The notes below the pieces were generated by a model. It made no database searches. It saw nothing but the letters and a program-made list of their open reading frames with translations, and was not told the origin of the DNA. From contig NZ_JAFLNF010000002.1 in assembly GCF_017313085.1 (NCBI RefSeq), forward strand, positions 62,001 through 126,000: 64,000 nucleotides of DNA. Reading direction: 5' to 3'. The position numbers and the translations under genes are program-made. This DNA comes from Roseibium limicola. GTDB lineage: Bacteria; Pseudomonadota; Alphaproteobacteria; Rhizobiales; Stappiaceae. How positions within the stretch are numbered: position 1 is the first letter of the stretch; each line of letters opens with the position of its first letter. Of this stretch, positions 1 to 9,043 are shown one piece after another.

Positions 1-1243
1 AGACGCGCGCGCGCACCTTCTCGAGACGCTTCAGGATGGCATCGGCCTTATCCGGCTTGACCATGAATTCCTGAAAGCCTTCCATGCCTGCCTTGGCCAT
101 AGCTGCCGGAGCGTCCCGGTCATAGAACTGGGCCAGCGCATAGGCGTTTGACAGCATGTGGAAACCGGCATCCAGATACGGGTCTTCCGGGGTTTCCGAC
201 TGGCTGTTGACCGGAAGTTGGCCAAGCGTCTTGTTCATGCGGGTCTGTGCCTCCGGAGAGGCGAGGTAGGCCAGGAACTTCTTGGCATCTTCCTTGTTCT
301 TCGCGCCCGATGGAATGTGGAACGTGTCGGTTGGCGCTTCCTCAGCCATCGGCAGACCAGGTGTGATCTCGGGGAACTGCAGGAAGCCGATCTGCTCGTC
401 GGTCAGGCCGCCATCCTTCATGGTGGCGACGGCAAAGTTACCCATCAGATACATGGCGGCCTTTCCCTGAACCAGATGCGGAATGGCATCCTGCCAGTCG
501 ATGGCGGCGTGATTGGCAACGAAGTACCCGGGCTCAACGAGTTCGGCCCATTTGTCGAAGACGGCTTTCACACGCTCGTCTGTGTAAGGGATCTTGCCGG
601 AAGTGAGGTCCATGTGGAACTCGTAGCCATTGACCCGCAGATCCAGGTAGTCAAACCAGCCTGCCGTCGGCCAGAGCGCCTTGCTGCCGATGGTGAAGGG
701 TGTAACGCCGGCTTCCTGCAGCTTGGCGCAAGCGGCCAGAAGCTCGTCCCAGGTTTTGGGGGGCGTGATGCCCTGCTCGGCGAAAATGTCTTTCCGATAA
801 TAAATGCCCCACTGATAGTAGGTGTAGGGAACACCCCACTTCTTGCCGTCGATGGTCATGGAGGCTGCAGCCGACTTCAGCTGGTCGTTCAGTCCGTTGT
901 CTTCCCAGACGTCGCTGACATCTTCAAACAGCCCTGCGTTGACGAAAGGCGCCATGCGATTGCCGGCATACCAGGCGGCAACATCCGGCGTCTCGGCAGT
1001 CAGGAAATTGCGAATGGCGGACTTGTAGCCCTCGTGATCGAAGTTGTTCCATTTCACCGATATGTCGGGGTGCACTTCCTCGAAGCCGGCGATCAATTCT
1101 TCCATCGCCTGTTTCGGCGCCGGATCGGTTTGATCGGAGTTGAGAATGATCTCGCCCCCGAAGGCAGACGTCGACATTAGGGCAGCCGAAAAGGCCAGTC
1201 CTGCAAGCTTGTGGAGCCCGGCAAGCTGTTTGATGAAGGTCAT
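1..1243 (-). CDS. ABC transporter sugar-type substrate-binding protein (3' end cut by window)
   Basis: Periplasmic solute-binding protein of the extracellular family 1 (maltose/oligosaccharide) type, delivering a carbohydrate-like ligand to an inner-membrane ABC permease. It starts at 1243, behind GGGAGG, with a Sec signal peptide (basic MTFIKQLAGLHK, hydrophobic core, STSAFGGE cleavage region). The mature part carries family-typical stretches such as TWDELLAACAKLQEAGVTP, WPTAGWFDYLDLR and GKAAMYLMGNFA, and ends with a helical segment near ILKRLEKVRARV. About 414 residues lie in the window and no stop is reached, so only the last few residues should be missing; transporter permease genes are expected beyond the left edge. 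An AraC-type regulator is divergent, which suggests local control. Ligand identity cannot be read from the sequence. Confidence 0.88.
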   Translation of the reverse strand, partial: MTFIKQLAGLHKLAGLAFSAALMSTSAFGGEIILNSDQTDPAPKQAMEELIAGFEEVHPDISVKWNNFDHEGYKSAIRNFLTAETPDVAAWYAGNRMAPFVNAGLFEDVSDVWEDNGLNDQLKSAAASMTIDGKKWGVPYTYYQWGIYYRKDIFAEQGITPPKTWDELLAACAKLQEAGVTPFTIGSKALWPTAGWFDYLDLRVNGYEFHMDLTSGKIPYTDERVKAVFDKWAELVEPGYFVANHAAIDWQDAIPHLVQGKAAMYLMGNFAVATMKDGGLTDEQIGFLQFPEITPGLPMAEEAPTDTFHIPSGAKNKEDAKKFLAYLASPEAQTRMNKTLGQLPVNSQSETPEDPYLDAGFHMLSNAYALAQFYDRDAPAAMAKAGMEGFQEFMVKPDKADAILKRLEKVRARV

Positions 1244-1395
1244 AATTTCCTCCCTATGACCATGTGAAGTCATTCTTTTGAGCCTTGCGAGGGCCGTCTC
1301 CTCTACGGGTGTCCTCAAAGGCGTAGATTGATTTTCGGGAAAAGGAAGATAGGATCTACCCATATTCCAAGGAACAGTTCCGGGATCCTAAGATT

Positions 1396-2364
1396 ATGCA
1401 ATTTACGCGTAGGGAACTCAAAGACGAGTCCGTCCCGGTGCATCCCGAATTGAACCCGCGTCACCCCATGGTGATTTTTGACGATCACCGGTTTTGTGCC
1501 GGTGAAGCGCTTGATGTCCACGCCATGCCGGGACCGCACATGCACAGCCAGATCGAGTTAAACTTCCTGCTTGAAGGCCGCATGAGCTATTGGTTCGATG
1601 GCCGCGAGCTGACAATTGATGCCGGACGGCTGTGCCTGTTCTGGGGCATGATCCCGCATCAGGTGACCGACACGGAGGCGCCGACCCGCTTCGTCTGCTT
1701 CTATGTGCCCATGGCCGTGTTCCTGCGGTTAGCGAACATGGATGGCCTGCGCGACGCGATCTTTCGCGGTGCCATGGTGGAAGCGCTGGAAGTGCGCTCC
1801 TATGATAGGGAGATCTTCCTGAGATGGCGCGAAGAGCTGCTGTCCGGCGACGAAGGCCTGGCCGAAATTGTACGGAACGAGCTGACGGCCCGCCTGTTGC
1901 GCATTGCCCGTGATGGTTGGCGGGACCTGCGTGAGGAAGGCTCGGCGATTGCCGGCTTTCACGCCATGGAAACGGAACGGGCCCGTCATGTTGAGGGAAT
2001 GCTGCGGTTCATCACCGAAAATGCGCTGGAGGGTATCGGAGTAAAAGATGTGGCCTCGGATCGGGGGTTGCATCCAAATTACGCCATGACCCTGTTCAAG
2101 AAGGCGGTGGGACACACCATCAATCAGGCGATAGCCCGCAACCGGTTGGACACGGCCCAGTCACTGTTGATCTCCACCGACCTGCCAGTGGTCGACGTGG
2201 CCTTTGAATCCGGCTTCGGGTCGGTTTCACGCTTTTACGAGGCCTTTTCCCGACGCTTTCACGACAAGCCGACGGTGTTTCGCAAGCGCATGCGCGAAAA
2301 AGGGCTGGCGACGGCGGCGTCCAACTGGAGCATCAGCGCCCAGGGAGCTTCGGGGGCAGGCTGA
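1396..2364 (+). CDS. AraC-family transcriptional regulator
   Basis: A 322-residue regulator with an N-terminal cupin-like sensing domain (about residues 25-130; HMHSQIELNFLLEG and GRLCLFWGMIPHQV are typical of the arm/cupin strand pattern) and a C-terminal double helix-turn-helix DNA-binding domain (about 200-305; GIGVKDVASDRGLHPNYAM then DVAFESGFGSVSRFYEAFSR). The architecture resembles MelR-like sugar regulators. It is divergent from the sugar-type binding protein, with about 150 bp between the two starts, so it probably controls that transporter in response to its substrate. Family assignment is firm; target and effector are inferred from position only. Confidence 0.9.
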   Translation: MQFTRRELKDESVPVHPELNPRHPMVIFDDHRFCAGEALDVHAMPGPHMHSQIELNFLLEGRMSYWFDGRELTIDAGRLCLFWGMIPHQVTDTEAPTRFVCFYVPMAVFLRLANMDGLRDAIFRGAMVEALEVRSYDREIFLRWREELLSGDEGLAEIVRNELTARLLRIARDGWRDLREEGSAIAGFHAMETERARHVEGMLRFITENALEGIGVKDVASDRGLHPNYAMTLFKKAVGHTINQAIARNRLDTAQSLLISTDLPVVDVAFESGFGSVSRFYEAFSRRFHDKPTVFRKRMREKGLATAASNWSISAQGASGAG

Positions 2365-2390
2365 ATATAGAGACCTTTAGGTCGCGCTCC

Positions 2391-3293
2391 TCATGCCGTC
2401 TCGACGTCATGCGCACGGACGAAATCGGCAACAAAGGTCTTGAGTGTTTCGGTCTGGCGGTAGCCCTTGCGCAGGATCAGCGAAAACGTACAGGTATAGG
2501 AAATTTCTTCGGGGAGGACCGGCACAAGCGCGCCGGTTTCCACCAGAGGCTGAGCAAAGTGTTCAGGAAGAAAGCCGAGATACTGGCCTGACTGGATCAG
2601 CATCAGTTGCGGCTCGATCTGATGGACGGTGGCCTCGATCGGTCCCAGCATAAGTCGTTTTTCATCTGCTGCCCGCCAATAGCCGCGCCGAATGAACGCG
2701 TGGTGTCGCAGACTTTCCATTGACACAGTCGCGCCGGGCGCAAACAGCGGATGGTTGTCGGCGGCGTAGAGATAGTGCTTTTCATCATAGAGCTTAGTCG
2801 CTCCCAGCCCAGAAATCAGGTGGGGAAAGCTGCCGATGCCGCAATGGTAATCGCCGTCATAGACCTTTTGCTGCAGCACCTGGGGACGCTCCTGCATCAA
2901 TGTCAGAGAGACCGACCCGGCACGCGATTTGAACAGCGAAATAGCGTCGGAAATACGCGCCTTCGGATCGCTGACCATGCTGTCCACCAGACCGATTCTC
3001 AACTCGCCTGCCAGTGTTCCACGTAGGGCGCCGATTTCCGCATCGAAGTCGCTGATGCCCTTGAACAGGCGCCGGGAGGCGTCCAGCACCACCTGACCTT
3101 TTTCCGTCAGCCGAAAGCCGGTGCGGCCCCGCTGGCACAACTTGATGCCAAGCCGCTGTTCCAGCGCTGTCATATGGTTGGAGATGGTGGAGGCGGAGAT
3201 GTTCAACTCAGCTTCTGCCGACGAGAACGCCCCGTGACGGGCCACGGCTTCAAAAACCTGAAGAAGCCGCAGGTCGCTACCGGAAAAACGCAT
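2391..3293 (-). CDS. LysR-family transcriptional regulator
   Basis: A 300-residue LysR-type protein. The N-terminal winged helix-turn-helix covers about residues 1-65 (LRLLQVFEAVARHGAFSSAE, then ISASTISNHMTALEQRLG), followed by a periplasmic-binding-like effector domain (about 90-295). It is divergent from the ureohydrolase gene at 3425 with about 130 bp between starts, the usual LysR arrangement, so it likely controls the ureohydrolase/polyamine-transporter operon. The stop lies 26 bp from that of the convergent AraC gene. Effector unknown; a guanidino compound or polyamine is a reasonable guess. Confidence 0.9.
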   Translation of the reverse strand: MRFSGSDLRLLQVFEAVARHGAFSSAEAELNISASTISNHMTALEQRLGIKLCQRGRTGFRLTEKGQVVLDASRRLFKGISDFDAEIGALRGTLAGELRIGLVDSMVSDPKARISDAISLFKSRAGSVSLTLMQERPQVLQQKVYDGDYHCGIGSFPHLISGLGATKLYDEKHYLYAADNHPLFAPGATVSMESLRHHAFIRRGYWRAADEKRLMLGPIEATVHQIEPQLMLIQSGQYLGFLPEHFAQPLVETGALVPVLPEEISYTCTFSLILRKGYRQTETLKTFVADFVRAHDVETA

Positions 3294-3424
3294 GAGAGGG
3301 ATCTGGCTCTTACTTTGAGAATTGCAAAAGTGAGATTTGATAATCGCTTATTTTATGAAGCTGGGCCAGAGGCTAGTTTGATTAAAGAGTTGGCGTGATT
3401 AATTCGCAATCAGAAGAGGCTGGA

Positions 3425-4375
3425 ATGACGTTCAATCAACCGCTTGGCGGCAATGATATGCCGCGCTTTGCCGGTCCGGCCAGCATGATGCGTCTGCCGG
3501 TTCAGGAAACCTTCGAGGGGCTCGATGCCTGCTTTGTTGGCATTCCCTTGGACATCGGTACGTCGAACCGCTCGGGCACCCGTTTCGGGCCGCGCCAGAT
3601 CCGGGCTGAATCTTGCATGCTGCGACCTTACAACATGGGCACCGGGGCGGCGCCCTTCGACAGCATCCAGGTGGCTGATACAGGTGATGTGGCGCTGAAC
3701 ACCTTTGATCTGAAGGACAGCGTCCGACTGATTGAAGAGCATTATGACCGCATTCTGCAGTATGACTGCATTCCTCTGGGACTCGGCGGCGACCACACGC
3801 TGACCTATCCCATCTTGCGGGCCATGAAAAAGAAACATGGCCCGGTGGCGCTGATCCACATCGACGCCCATGCCGATATCAACGACGAGATGTTCGGCGA
3901 GAAAATCGCTCACGGCACACCCTTCCGCCGCGCTCTGGAGGATGGCTGTCTCGCCGCCGACAAGGTCTTTCAGATCGGCTTGCGGGGCACCGGTTATTCA
4001 CCCGAGGATTTCAATTGGTCGCGGCGCCAGGGCTTCACGGTCATTCAGGCGGAAGAATGCTGGCACAAGTCGATGACGCCGGTCATGGCCGACATCCGTG
4101 CGAAGATCGGCGATCATCCCGTTTACATCACCTACGACATCGACAGCCTCGATCCGGCTTTTGCACCGGGAACGGGCACTGTTGAAATCGGTGGCCTGAC
4201 CATCTGGCAGGCCTTGGAAATCATCCGCGGCTGTCGAGGCCTCAATGTGGTGGGCGGCGATCTGGTGGAAGTTTCTCCGCCCTATGACACCAGCGGCAAT
4301 ACGGCGCTGATCGGCGCCAATCTTCTCTACGAAATCTTGTGCATTCTGCCGGGCGTCAAATACGAACCCCTCTGA
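3425..4375 (+). CDS. Agmatinase/guanidino-acid ureohydrolase (arginase superfamily)
   Basis: Mn-dependent ureohydrolase that splits a guanidino group to urea plus an amine. The binuclear metal motifs are intact: GLGGDHTLTYP, HIDAHADIND and TYDIDSLDPAFAPGTGT. Length is 316 residues from the ATG at 3425, which sits behind AGAAGAGG; an upstream GTG at 3395 is possible but lacks a good ribosome site. The motifs do not separate agmatinase, guanidinobutyrase and guanidinopropionase. It is followed after 54 bp by a PotDBCA-type transporter, so the transported ligand may be its substrate (agmatine, guanidinobutyrate) or its product (putrescine, GABA). Confidence 0.88.
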   Translation: MTFNQPLGGNDMPRFAGPASMMRLPVQETFEGLDACFVGIPLDIGTSNRSGTRFGPRQIRAESCMLRPYNMGTGAAPFDSIQVADTGDVALNTFDLKDSVRLIEEHYDRILQYDCIPLGLGGDHTLTYPILRAMKKKHGPVALIHIDAHADINDEMFGEKIAHGTPFRRALEDGCLAADKVFQIGLRGTGYSPEDFNWSRRQGFTVIQAEECWHKSMTPVMADIRAKIGDHPVYITYDIDSLDPAFAPGTGTVEIGGLTIWQALEIIRGCRGLNVVGGDLVEVSPPYDTSGNTALIGANLLYEILCILPGVKYEPL

Positions 4376-4429
4376 CCGTCCGGCCAATAAACAACAAATA
4401 AAATAGCCTTTCAGATAGATGGAGCAGTC

Positions 4430-5512
4430 ATGACCAGCAGTACTTCCAGCAGAAATCGACGTCGTATGTTGAAGACAGCGGCCGCAACCTGCGCCCTCGT
4501 GGCCAGTACACTCGGCGCCCAGGCGACCGAGGAATTGAATGCCCTTGTCTGGTGCGACCACACGGACCCGGAATTGATCCTGCCGTTTGAGGAAAAGTTC
4601 GACGTGCGCGTCAACCTCAAGGAATATGAAGGCACCGGCACGGCCATGGCCATTGTCGAGCAGTCCCAGCCGGGCGACTGGGATGTCTTCGTCATCGACG
4701 GCGTTGACGTGCCACGGGCCATTGATGCCGATCTTCTGGCACCTCTACCGAAAGACCAGTTGCCGACCGGCGATCTGTTCCCGGCACTTGTCATGCCTGA
4801 AAACCATTCGCGCGATGGCGAAGTCTACGCCATCTCCGAGAAGTTCGGCTACAACACCATTTCCTTCAATAAGTCCAAGGTCGACCCGGAAGATATGAAG
4901 GACATGACGGTTCTGTGGTCCGACAAATACAAGGGCAAGATCGCCGTCTATGACTATTATCTGCCTGTGATGGGCATGGTTGCGGCGGGTCTCGGCAAGA
5001 CCACGGCCGACCTTACAGCCGACGACTTGCCGGAGATCAAGGAAACCCTGTTCAAGATCAAGGACAACGCCAAACTGGTCGGTGAAGTGGTCTCCTCCCA
5101 GACCGCGATTGCGACTGGTGAAGTCGACATTCTTGTCGGCGGCGGCGAATGGGTGACTGCAGGCCTCGCGGCCGATAATCCGGATCTTGACTGGATCCTG
5201 CCGGAGCAGGGCGCCATGCGCTGGTCCCAGTCCATCGGGGTCTTCAAGGACAGCGAGAAGAAGGATCTGGCGACCGAGTTCGTCAAATACATCCTGTCGC
5301 CGGACGCCCAGGCCAAGCTCGCCACGTCCTCCTGCTATTGGGCAATGCCCGCCAATGCCAAGGCTGGTGAAAAGATGACCGATCAGCAAAAGACTGCTCT
5401 GCGCTGGGACGATCAGGAAGCCTACATCGCCAACTCCCAGCTTTATCCGGCGCCGAGTGCCGAGCTGGATGCGCAGATGCAGGATGCCTGGACCGAGTTC
5501 CTGCAACACTGA
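4430..5512 (+). CDS. ABC polyamine-type substrate-binding protein (PotD-like)
   Basis: A 360-residue periplasmic binding protein of the spermidine/putrescine group. The N-terminus (SSRNRRRMLKTAAATCALVA) is an arginine-rich export signal resembling a weak twin-arginine signal, with likely cleavage after GAQA. The mature protein shows PotD-like features: NALVWCDHTDPELILPFEEK, the EGTGTAMAIVE strand-helix, and late segments DLATEFVKYILSPDAQ and AMPANAKAG. It is the first transporter gene after the ureohydrolase and is followed in order by two permeases and an ATPase. A ligand other than a polyamine, such as a guanidino compound, is possible. Confidence 0.87.
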   Translation: MTSSTSSRNRRRMLKTAAATCALVASTLGAQATEELNALVWCDHTDPELILPFEEKFDVRVNLKEYEGTGTAMAIVEQSQPGDWDVFVIDGVDVPRAIDADLLAPLPKDQLPTGDLFPALVMPENHSRDGEVYAISEKFGYNTISFNKSKVDPEDMKDMTVLWSDKYKGKIAVYDYYLPVMGMVAAGLGKTTADLTADDLPEIKETLFKIKDNAKLVGEVVSSQTAIATGEVDILVGGGEWVTAGLAADNPDLDWILPEQGAMRWSQSIGVFKDSEKKDLATEFVKYILSPDAQAKLATSSCYWAMPANAKAGEKMTDQQKTALRWDDQEAYIANSQLYPAPSAELDAQMQDAWTEFLQH

Positions 5513-5548
5513 GCCTGACGGCGATCACACTGAACGGGATCCACGAGA

Positions 5549-6412
5549 ATGACTGCAAGAGCCAGGCAAACCTCGCATGACCTGAAGCCCTGGGGCTTTG
5601 TCGCCCCCGCCCTGCTTTGGACCCTCTGCTTTTTCGTGGCTCCATTCCTGGTGATGGCTGCCATGAGCCTTTGGGAGAGGGTCGGAACGGATCTGGTCGC
5701 CAGCTGGAGCTTCGTCAACTACGCGAAGTTCTTCGAGCGCGGCCATTACCTTGAGGCCATGCTGAACTCTCTGGAAGTGACGGTCATCGTTACCGTCACT
5801 TCCATTCTTCTGGCCTATCCCTTCGCCTGGATCCTGGCGGAAAAGGTTCCCGCGCGGTGGCAGCGTCTGGCGCTGGTGCTGGCCATCCTGCCGTTCTGGA
5901 CCTCCTACGTCGTGCGCTCCTATTCCTGGCTGCTGGTGCTCGCCAACAACGGTGTCATCAACCAGGTACTTCTGGCCATGGGTATCGTCGACGACCCACT
6001 GAGCCTGGCCAATTCACGTTCGGCCACGGTGATCGGTTTCGTCCACTTCTTCGTCATGCTGCTGACGCTGACAATCTACGCCAACCTGGTGCAGTTGCCG
6101 CCGAATTACCGCAAGGCGGCGCAGGATTTGGGGGCAAACGGTCTGCAGACCTTCTGGCATGTCATCCTGCCGCTGACCCTGCCGGGCATCATGGTCGGCG
6201 CGTTTCTGACTTTCGTTCTGTGCATCGGCGACTACATCACGCCGCAGATCCTTGGCGGCAATCAGGAACTTCTCATGCCGCAGGTGATCATGCTGCAGAT
6301 TGGCCGCAGGGCGGATTTCCCCACTGCTTCGGCGCTTGCAATCTTGTTGATGGTGGTCGTCACCATCGCCTACCTCGGATTTGCCCGGTGGATCCGGCTG
6401 GAAAGGGCTTGA
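5549..6412 (+). CDS. ABC transporter permease (PotB-like)
   Basis: A 287-residue inner-membrane permease with about six membrane helices (for example PALLWTLCFFVAPFLVMAAM near residue 18). The cytoplasmic EAA coupling loop near residues 185-210 reads YRKAAQDLGANGLQTFWHVI followed by LPLTLPGI, the element that contacts the ATPase. Start ATG 5549 lies 36 bp after the binding-protein stop, and the stop is 4 bp before the next permease start. It pairs with the gene at 6417 to form the translocation channel. Confidence 0.9.
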   Translation: MTARARQTSHDLKPWGFVAPALLWTLCFFVAPFLVMAAMSLWERVGTDLVASWSFVNYAKFFERGHYLEAMLNSLEVTVIVTVTSILLAYPFAWILAEKVPARWQRLALVLAILPFWTSYVVRSYSWLLVLANNGVINQVLLAMGIVDDPLSLANSRSATVIGFVHFFVMLLTLTIYANLVQLPPNYRKAAQDLGANGLQTFWHVILPLTLPGIMVGAFLTFVLCIGDYITPQILGGNQELLMPQVIMLQIGRRADFPTASALAILLMVVVTIAYLGFARWIRLERA

Positions 6413-6416
6413 GCAG

Positions 6417-7208
6417 ATGAAACGCTTTTCCGGACGATCCATTGCGTCGGTTCTTTATGCCCTGGCGATCTATGGCTTTATCTTTTTGCCGGTTGTGGTG
6501 CTGGTGCTGTTTTCCTTTCAGGATGGCCGCTTCCCCATACCGCCGTTCAAGGGATTTTCCCTGCGCTGGTATGAGGCCGTTCTCGCCGACAGGCGATTGA
6601 TGGAAGCGTTGACCAACTCGCTGGTCGTCGCCATCCTCTCGTCAGCCATGTCGGTTCTGCTCGGGTTTCTCGCAGCCTACGGGATTGCGCGGTTCATGCT
6701 GCCGGCCAAAGGGTTGCAACGCGGCCTGCTGACGGCGCCGCTGACGGTCAGCTATCTGATCATCGGCATGGGCCTGCTGATCACCTTCAATTGGCTCGGC
6801 ATACCCAAATCCCTGCTTGCGGCGGGCATCGGTCATGTGGTGATCAACATGCCGCTGTGCTTTGCCATCATCTACAGCCAGATGGGCGACCATCAGGCCA
6901 ACATAGAGCGCGCCGCCCGCGATCTAGGTGCCAGGGAGTGGCAGGTTATGACCCTGATCACCGCGCCAATGCTGTGGCCCGCGCTTTTCGCCAGTTTCTT
7001 CCTCTCCATGACCTTTTCCTGGGACGAGTTCATCATTTCCTTCCTGCTGACACGTTTCGACGTCACTCTGCCGGTCGAGATCTGGAACCTGTTGAGATCC
7101 GGTCTGAACCCGAAGACCAATGCGGTCGGCAGTCTGGTGTTCGGCATCTCGGTGGTGCTCCTCCTGGTGCTTGAACTGGTCGTCTTCCGAAAGGCCAAAC
7201 GGTCATGA
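6417..7208 (+). CDS. ABC transporter permease (PotC-like)
   Basis: Second permease of the polyamine-type importer, 263 residues from the ATG at 6417; a longer reading to 6381 would run into the previous gene and is less likely. About six membrane helices (IYGFIFLPVVVLVLFSF near the N-terminus) and the EAA loop ERAARDLGAREWQVMTLITA are visible. Its TGA overlaps the ATG of the ATPase (ATGA at 7205-7208), indicating translational coupling within the operon. Confidence 0.9.
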   Translation: MKRFSGRSIASVLYALAIYGFIFLPVVVLVLFSFQDGRFPIPPFKGFSLRWYEAVLADRRLMEALTNSLVVAILSSAMSVLLGFLAAYGIARFMLPAKGLQRGLLTAPLTVSYLIIGMGLLITFNWLGIPKSLLAAGIGHVVINMPLCFAIIYSQMGDHQANIERAARDLGAREWQVMTLITAPMLWPALFASFFLSMTFSWDEFIISFLLTRFDVTLPVEIWNLLRSGLNPKTNAVGSLVFGISVVLLLVLELVVFRKAKRS

Positions 7209-8281
7209 CGCAGCTCGCCGTTGACGTTCGTTCGCTTACCCATTCCTATGGGGACTTCAAGGCACTTGATAATGTCTCTCTGGCCGTTCCGAACGGTGCC
7301 TATACGGTGCTTCTGGGCCCGTCCGGCTCGGGCAAGACCACGCTTCTCTCCGTGCTGGGCGGCTTTCTCGTGCCTCAGCAGGGAGAAGTTCTGATCGAGG
7401 GGCGGGACATGACGTCCGTGGTGCCGGCCAAGCGGCCGACAACCACCATGTTTCAGGACTATGCATTGTTCCCGCACATGAGCATTGCCGACAATGTGGC
7501 TTTCGGGCTGCGGATGCGCGGCGTCGGCAAGAAAGAACGACTGACCAAGGCGATGGAGATGTTGTCGCTGGTTGGTTTGGCCGATGAGAAGTCCAAGAAA
7601 CCGCATCAGTTGTCCGGCGGTCAGCGCCAGCGTGTTGCGCTGGCCCGTGCCCTTGCGGTGGATCCGGTGGTGCTGTTGCTGGATGAGCCGCTGGGGGCTC
7701 TCGACTTGAAACTTCGTCGGCAGATGCAGAGCGAGTTGAAAGCCATTCAGCGCGAAGTTGGCACGACCTTCGTTCACGTGACCCATGATCAGGAAGAGGC
7801 GATGGCCATCGGCGATGAGATCGTCGTGATGAACAAGGGCCGGATCGAGGATCTCGGCCCGCCCGAGCGGGTCTATTTGAAGCCGTCCAGTCGCTTTTCC
7901 GCGGGGTTCATGGGGCAGAGTTCTTTCGTCAGTGGCACGGTCGTGTCACAGGACCCTCAGACATTGCAGATCGATACGGTCTTTGGTCGTCTGCGCGTGC
8001 CGACCAGGGAACAAATATACTCCGCCGGAAGTGCTGTCGTTCTGTCCATGCGCCCGGAACACCTTGTTCTTGGGACGCCGTCGGCAATCAATCTGTCTCT
8101 CGGCACGGCGACAATTCGCGATGTGACCTTCCAGGGTGCGCACCACTTGGCGAAACTGCAGCATCTCGACGCCAGCGGCCTTGAGCTGACAGCGCAAGTG
8201 CCCCAGAGCGGCCATCCGCAAGTCGGAATGGAAGTTCAGGTTTCCATTCATCCGGATCATCTCGTGATCTTGAAGGACTAA
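7205..8281 (+). CDS. ABC transporter ATP-binding protein (PotA-like)
   Basis: A 358-residue ATPase of the polyamine/ferric/thiosulfate importer group. Walker A is GPSGSGKTT (about residues 37-45), the signature is LSGGQRQRVALARAL (about 138-152), Walker B is LLLDEPLGALD, and the switch histidine lies in VTHDQEEAMAI. The last 110 residues form a TOBE-type accessory domain (LSMRPEHLVLG, VSIHPDHLVIL). The start overlaps the PotC-like gene by 4 bp. It powers the importer encoded at 4430-7208. Confidence 0.93.
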   Translation: MTQLAVDVRSLTHSYGDFKALDNVSLAVPNGAYTVLLGPSGSGKTTLLSVLGGFLVPQQGEVLIEGRDMTSVVPAKRPTTTMFQDYALFPHMSIADNVAFGLRMRGVGKKERLTKAMEMLSLVGLADEKSKKPHQLSGGQRQRVALARALAVDPVVLLLDEPLGALDLKLRRQMQSELKAIQREVGTTFVHVTHDQEEAMAIGDEIVVMNKGRIEDLGPPERVYLKPSSRFSAGFMGQSSFVSGTVVSQDPQTLQIDTVFGRLRVPTREQIYSAGSAVVLSMRPEHLVLGTPSAINLSLGTATIRDVTFQGAHHLAKLQHLDASGLELTAQVPQSGHPQVGMEVQVSIHPDHLVILKD

Positions 8282-8292
8282 GGGAGATCTCG

Positions 8293-9024
8293 ATGCTGGA
8301 ACGGGTAGGGGCGGACGAATGGTACAAGGTCGAGAGGGTGGGCGATGACGTCACCTACATCTGCGAGCCGCACATTCTTGAGTTCTATCGTTGCAACATC
8401 TGGCACGTACGCGGGCGCGATCAGGACATGCTGGTCGACAGCGGCATGGGGGTCGTCTCCCTGCGCGAGCATGTGCCGCTGGTAACAGAGCGCGCGCTGG
8501 AGGCCGTGGCCAGCCACACCCATTTCGACCACATCGGCTGTCATCACGAGTTCGACAAGCGCACGGTGCATCGCTGTGAATGTGATCTCCTGGCTCATCC
8601 GACCCGCAAGAACACTCTGGCCGACCCTTACGCCACCGATGAGATCTTCACCTGCCTGCCACCTGAGCCCTACGTTTCCAGCACCTATGCCGTCAAAGGC
8701 GCGCCTGCGACTCGGGTGGTTGATGATGGCGATGTGATTGATCTTGGCGACCGGCATTTCGAGGTAATTCACACACCCGGACATTCTCCCGGCGGCATAG
8801 CGCTTTGGGAAAAAGCCAGTGGCATCCTGTTTTCAGGCGATATTCTTTATGATGGGCCGCTGATCGAAGACACCTATCACTCCGACATGGGCGACTATAT
8901 CGCCAGCATGAAGCGGCTTGTCGATCTGCCGGTGCGCATTGTCCATGGCGGGCATTTCCCAAGCTTTGCTGGCGAGCGCTACCGCCAACTCATTCAAGAC
9001 TGGCTCACCACGCACGACGCGTGA
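8293..9024 (+). CDS. Metallo-beta-lactamase-fold hydrolase
   Basis: A 243-residue soluble hydrolase with the metal-binding motif SHTHFDHIG (about residues 74-82), a second site HTPGHSPGG, the bridging aspartate in LFSGDILYDG and a C-terminal HGGHFPSF. The start is 11 bp after the ATPase stop behind AGGGAGATC, so it belongs to the transporter operon. It may act on an ester, lactone or thioester formed downstream of ureohydrolase or transport, but nothing in the sequence fixes the substrate; the family includes glyoxalase II-like and lactonase enzymes. Confidence 0.82.
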   Translation: MLERVGADEWYKVERVGDDVTYICEPHILEFYRCNIWHVRGRDQDMLVDSGMGVVSLREHVPLVTERALEAVASHTHFDHIGCHHEFDKRTVHRCECDLLAHPTRKNTLADPYATDEIFTCLPPEPYVSSTYAVKGAPATRVVDDGDVIDLGDRHFEVIHTPGHSPGGIALWEKASGILFSGDILYDGPLIEDTYHSDMGDYIASMKRLVDLPVRIVHGGHFPSFAGERYRQLIQDWLTTHDA

Positions 9025-9043
9025 GGCGCACTCATTAGGTTCA

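Noticed and set aside
158..1180. A 340-codon plus-strand frame
   Set aside because: It is antisense to the sugar-type binding protein, which has a signal peptide and family motifs on the minus strand.
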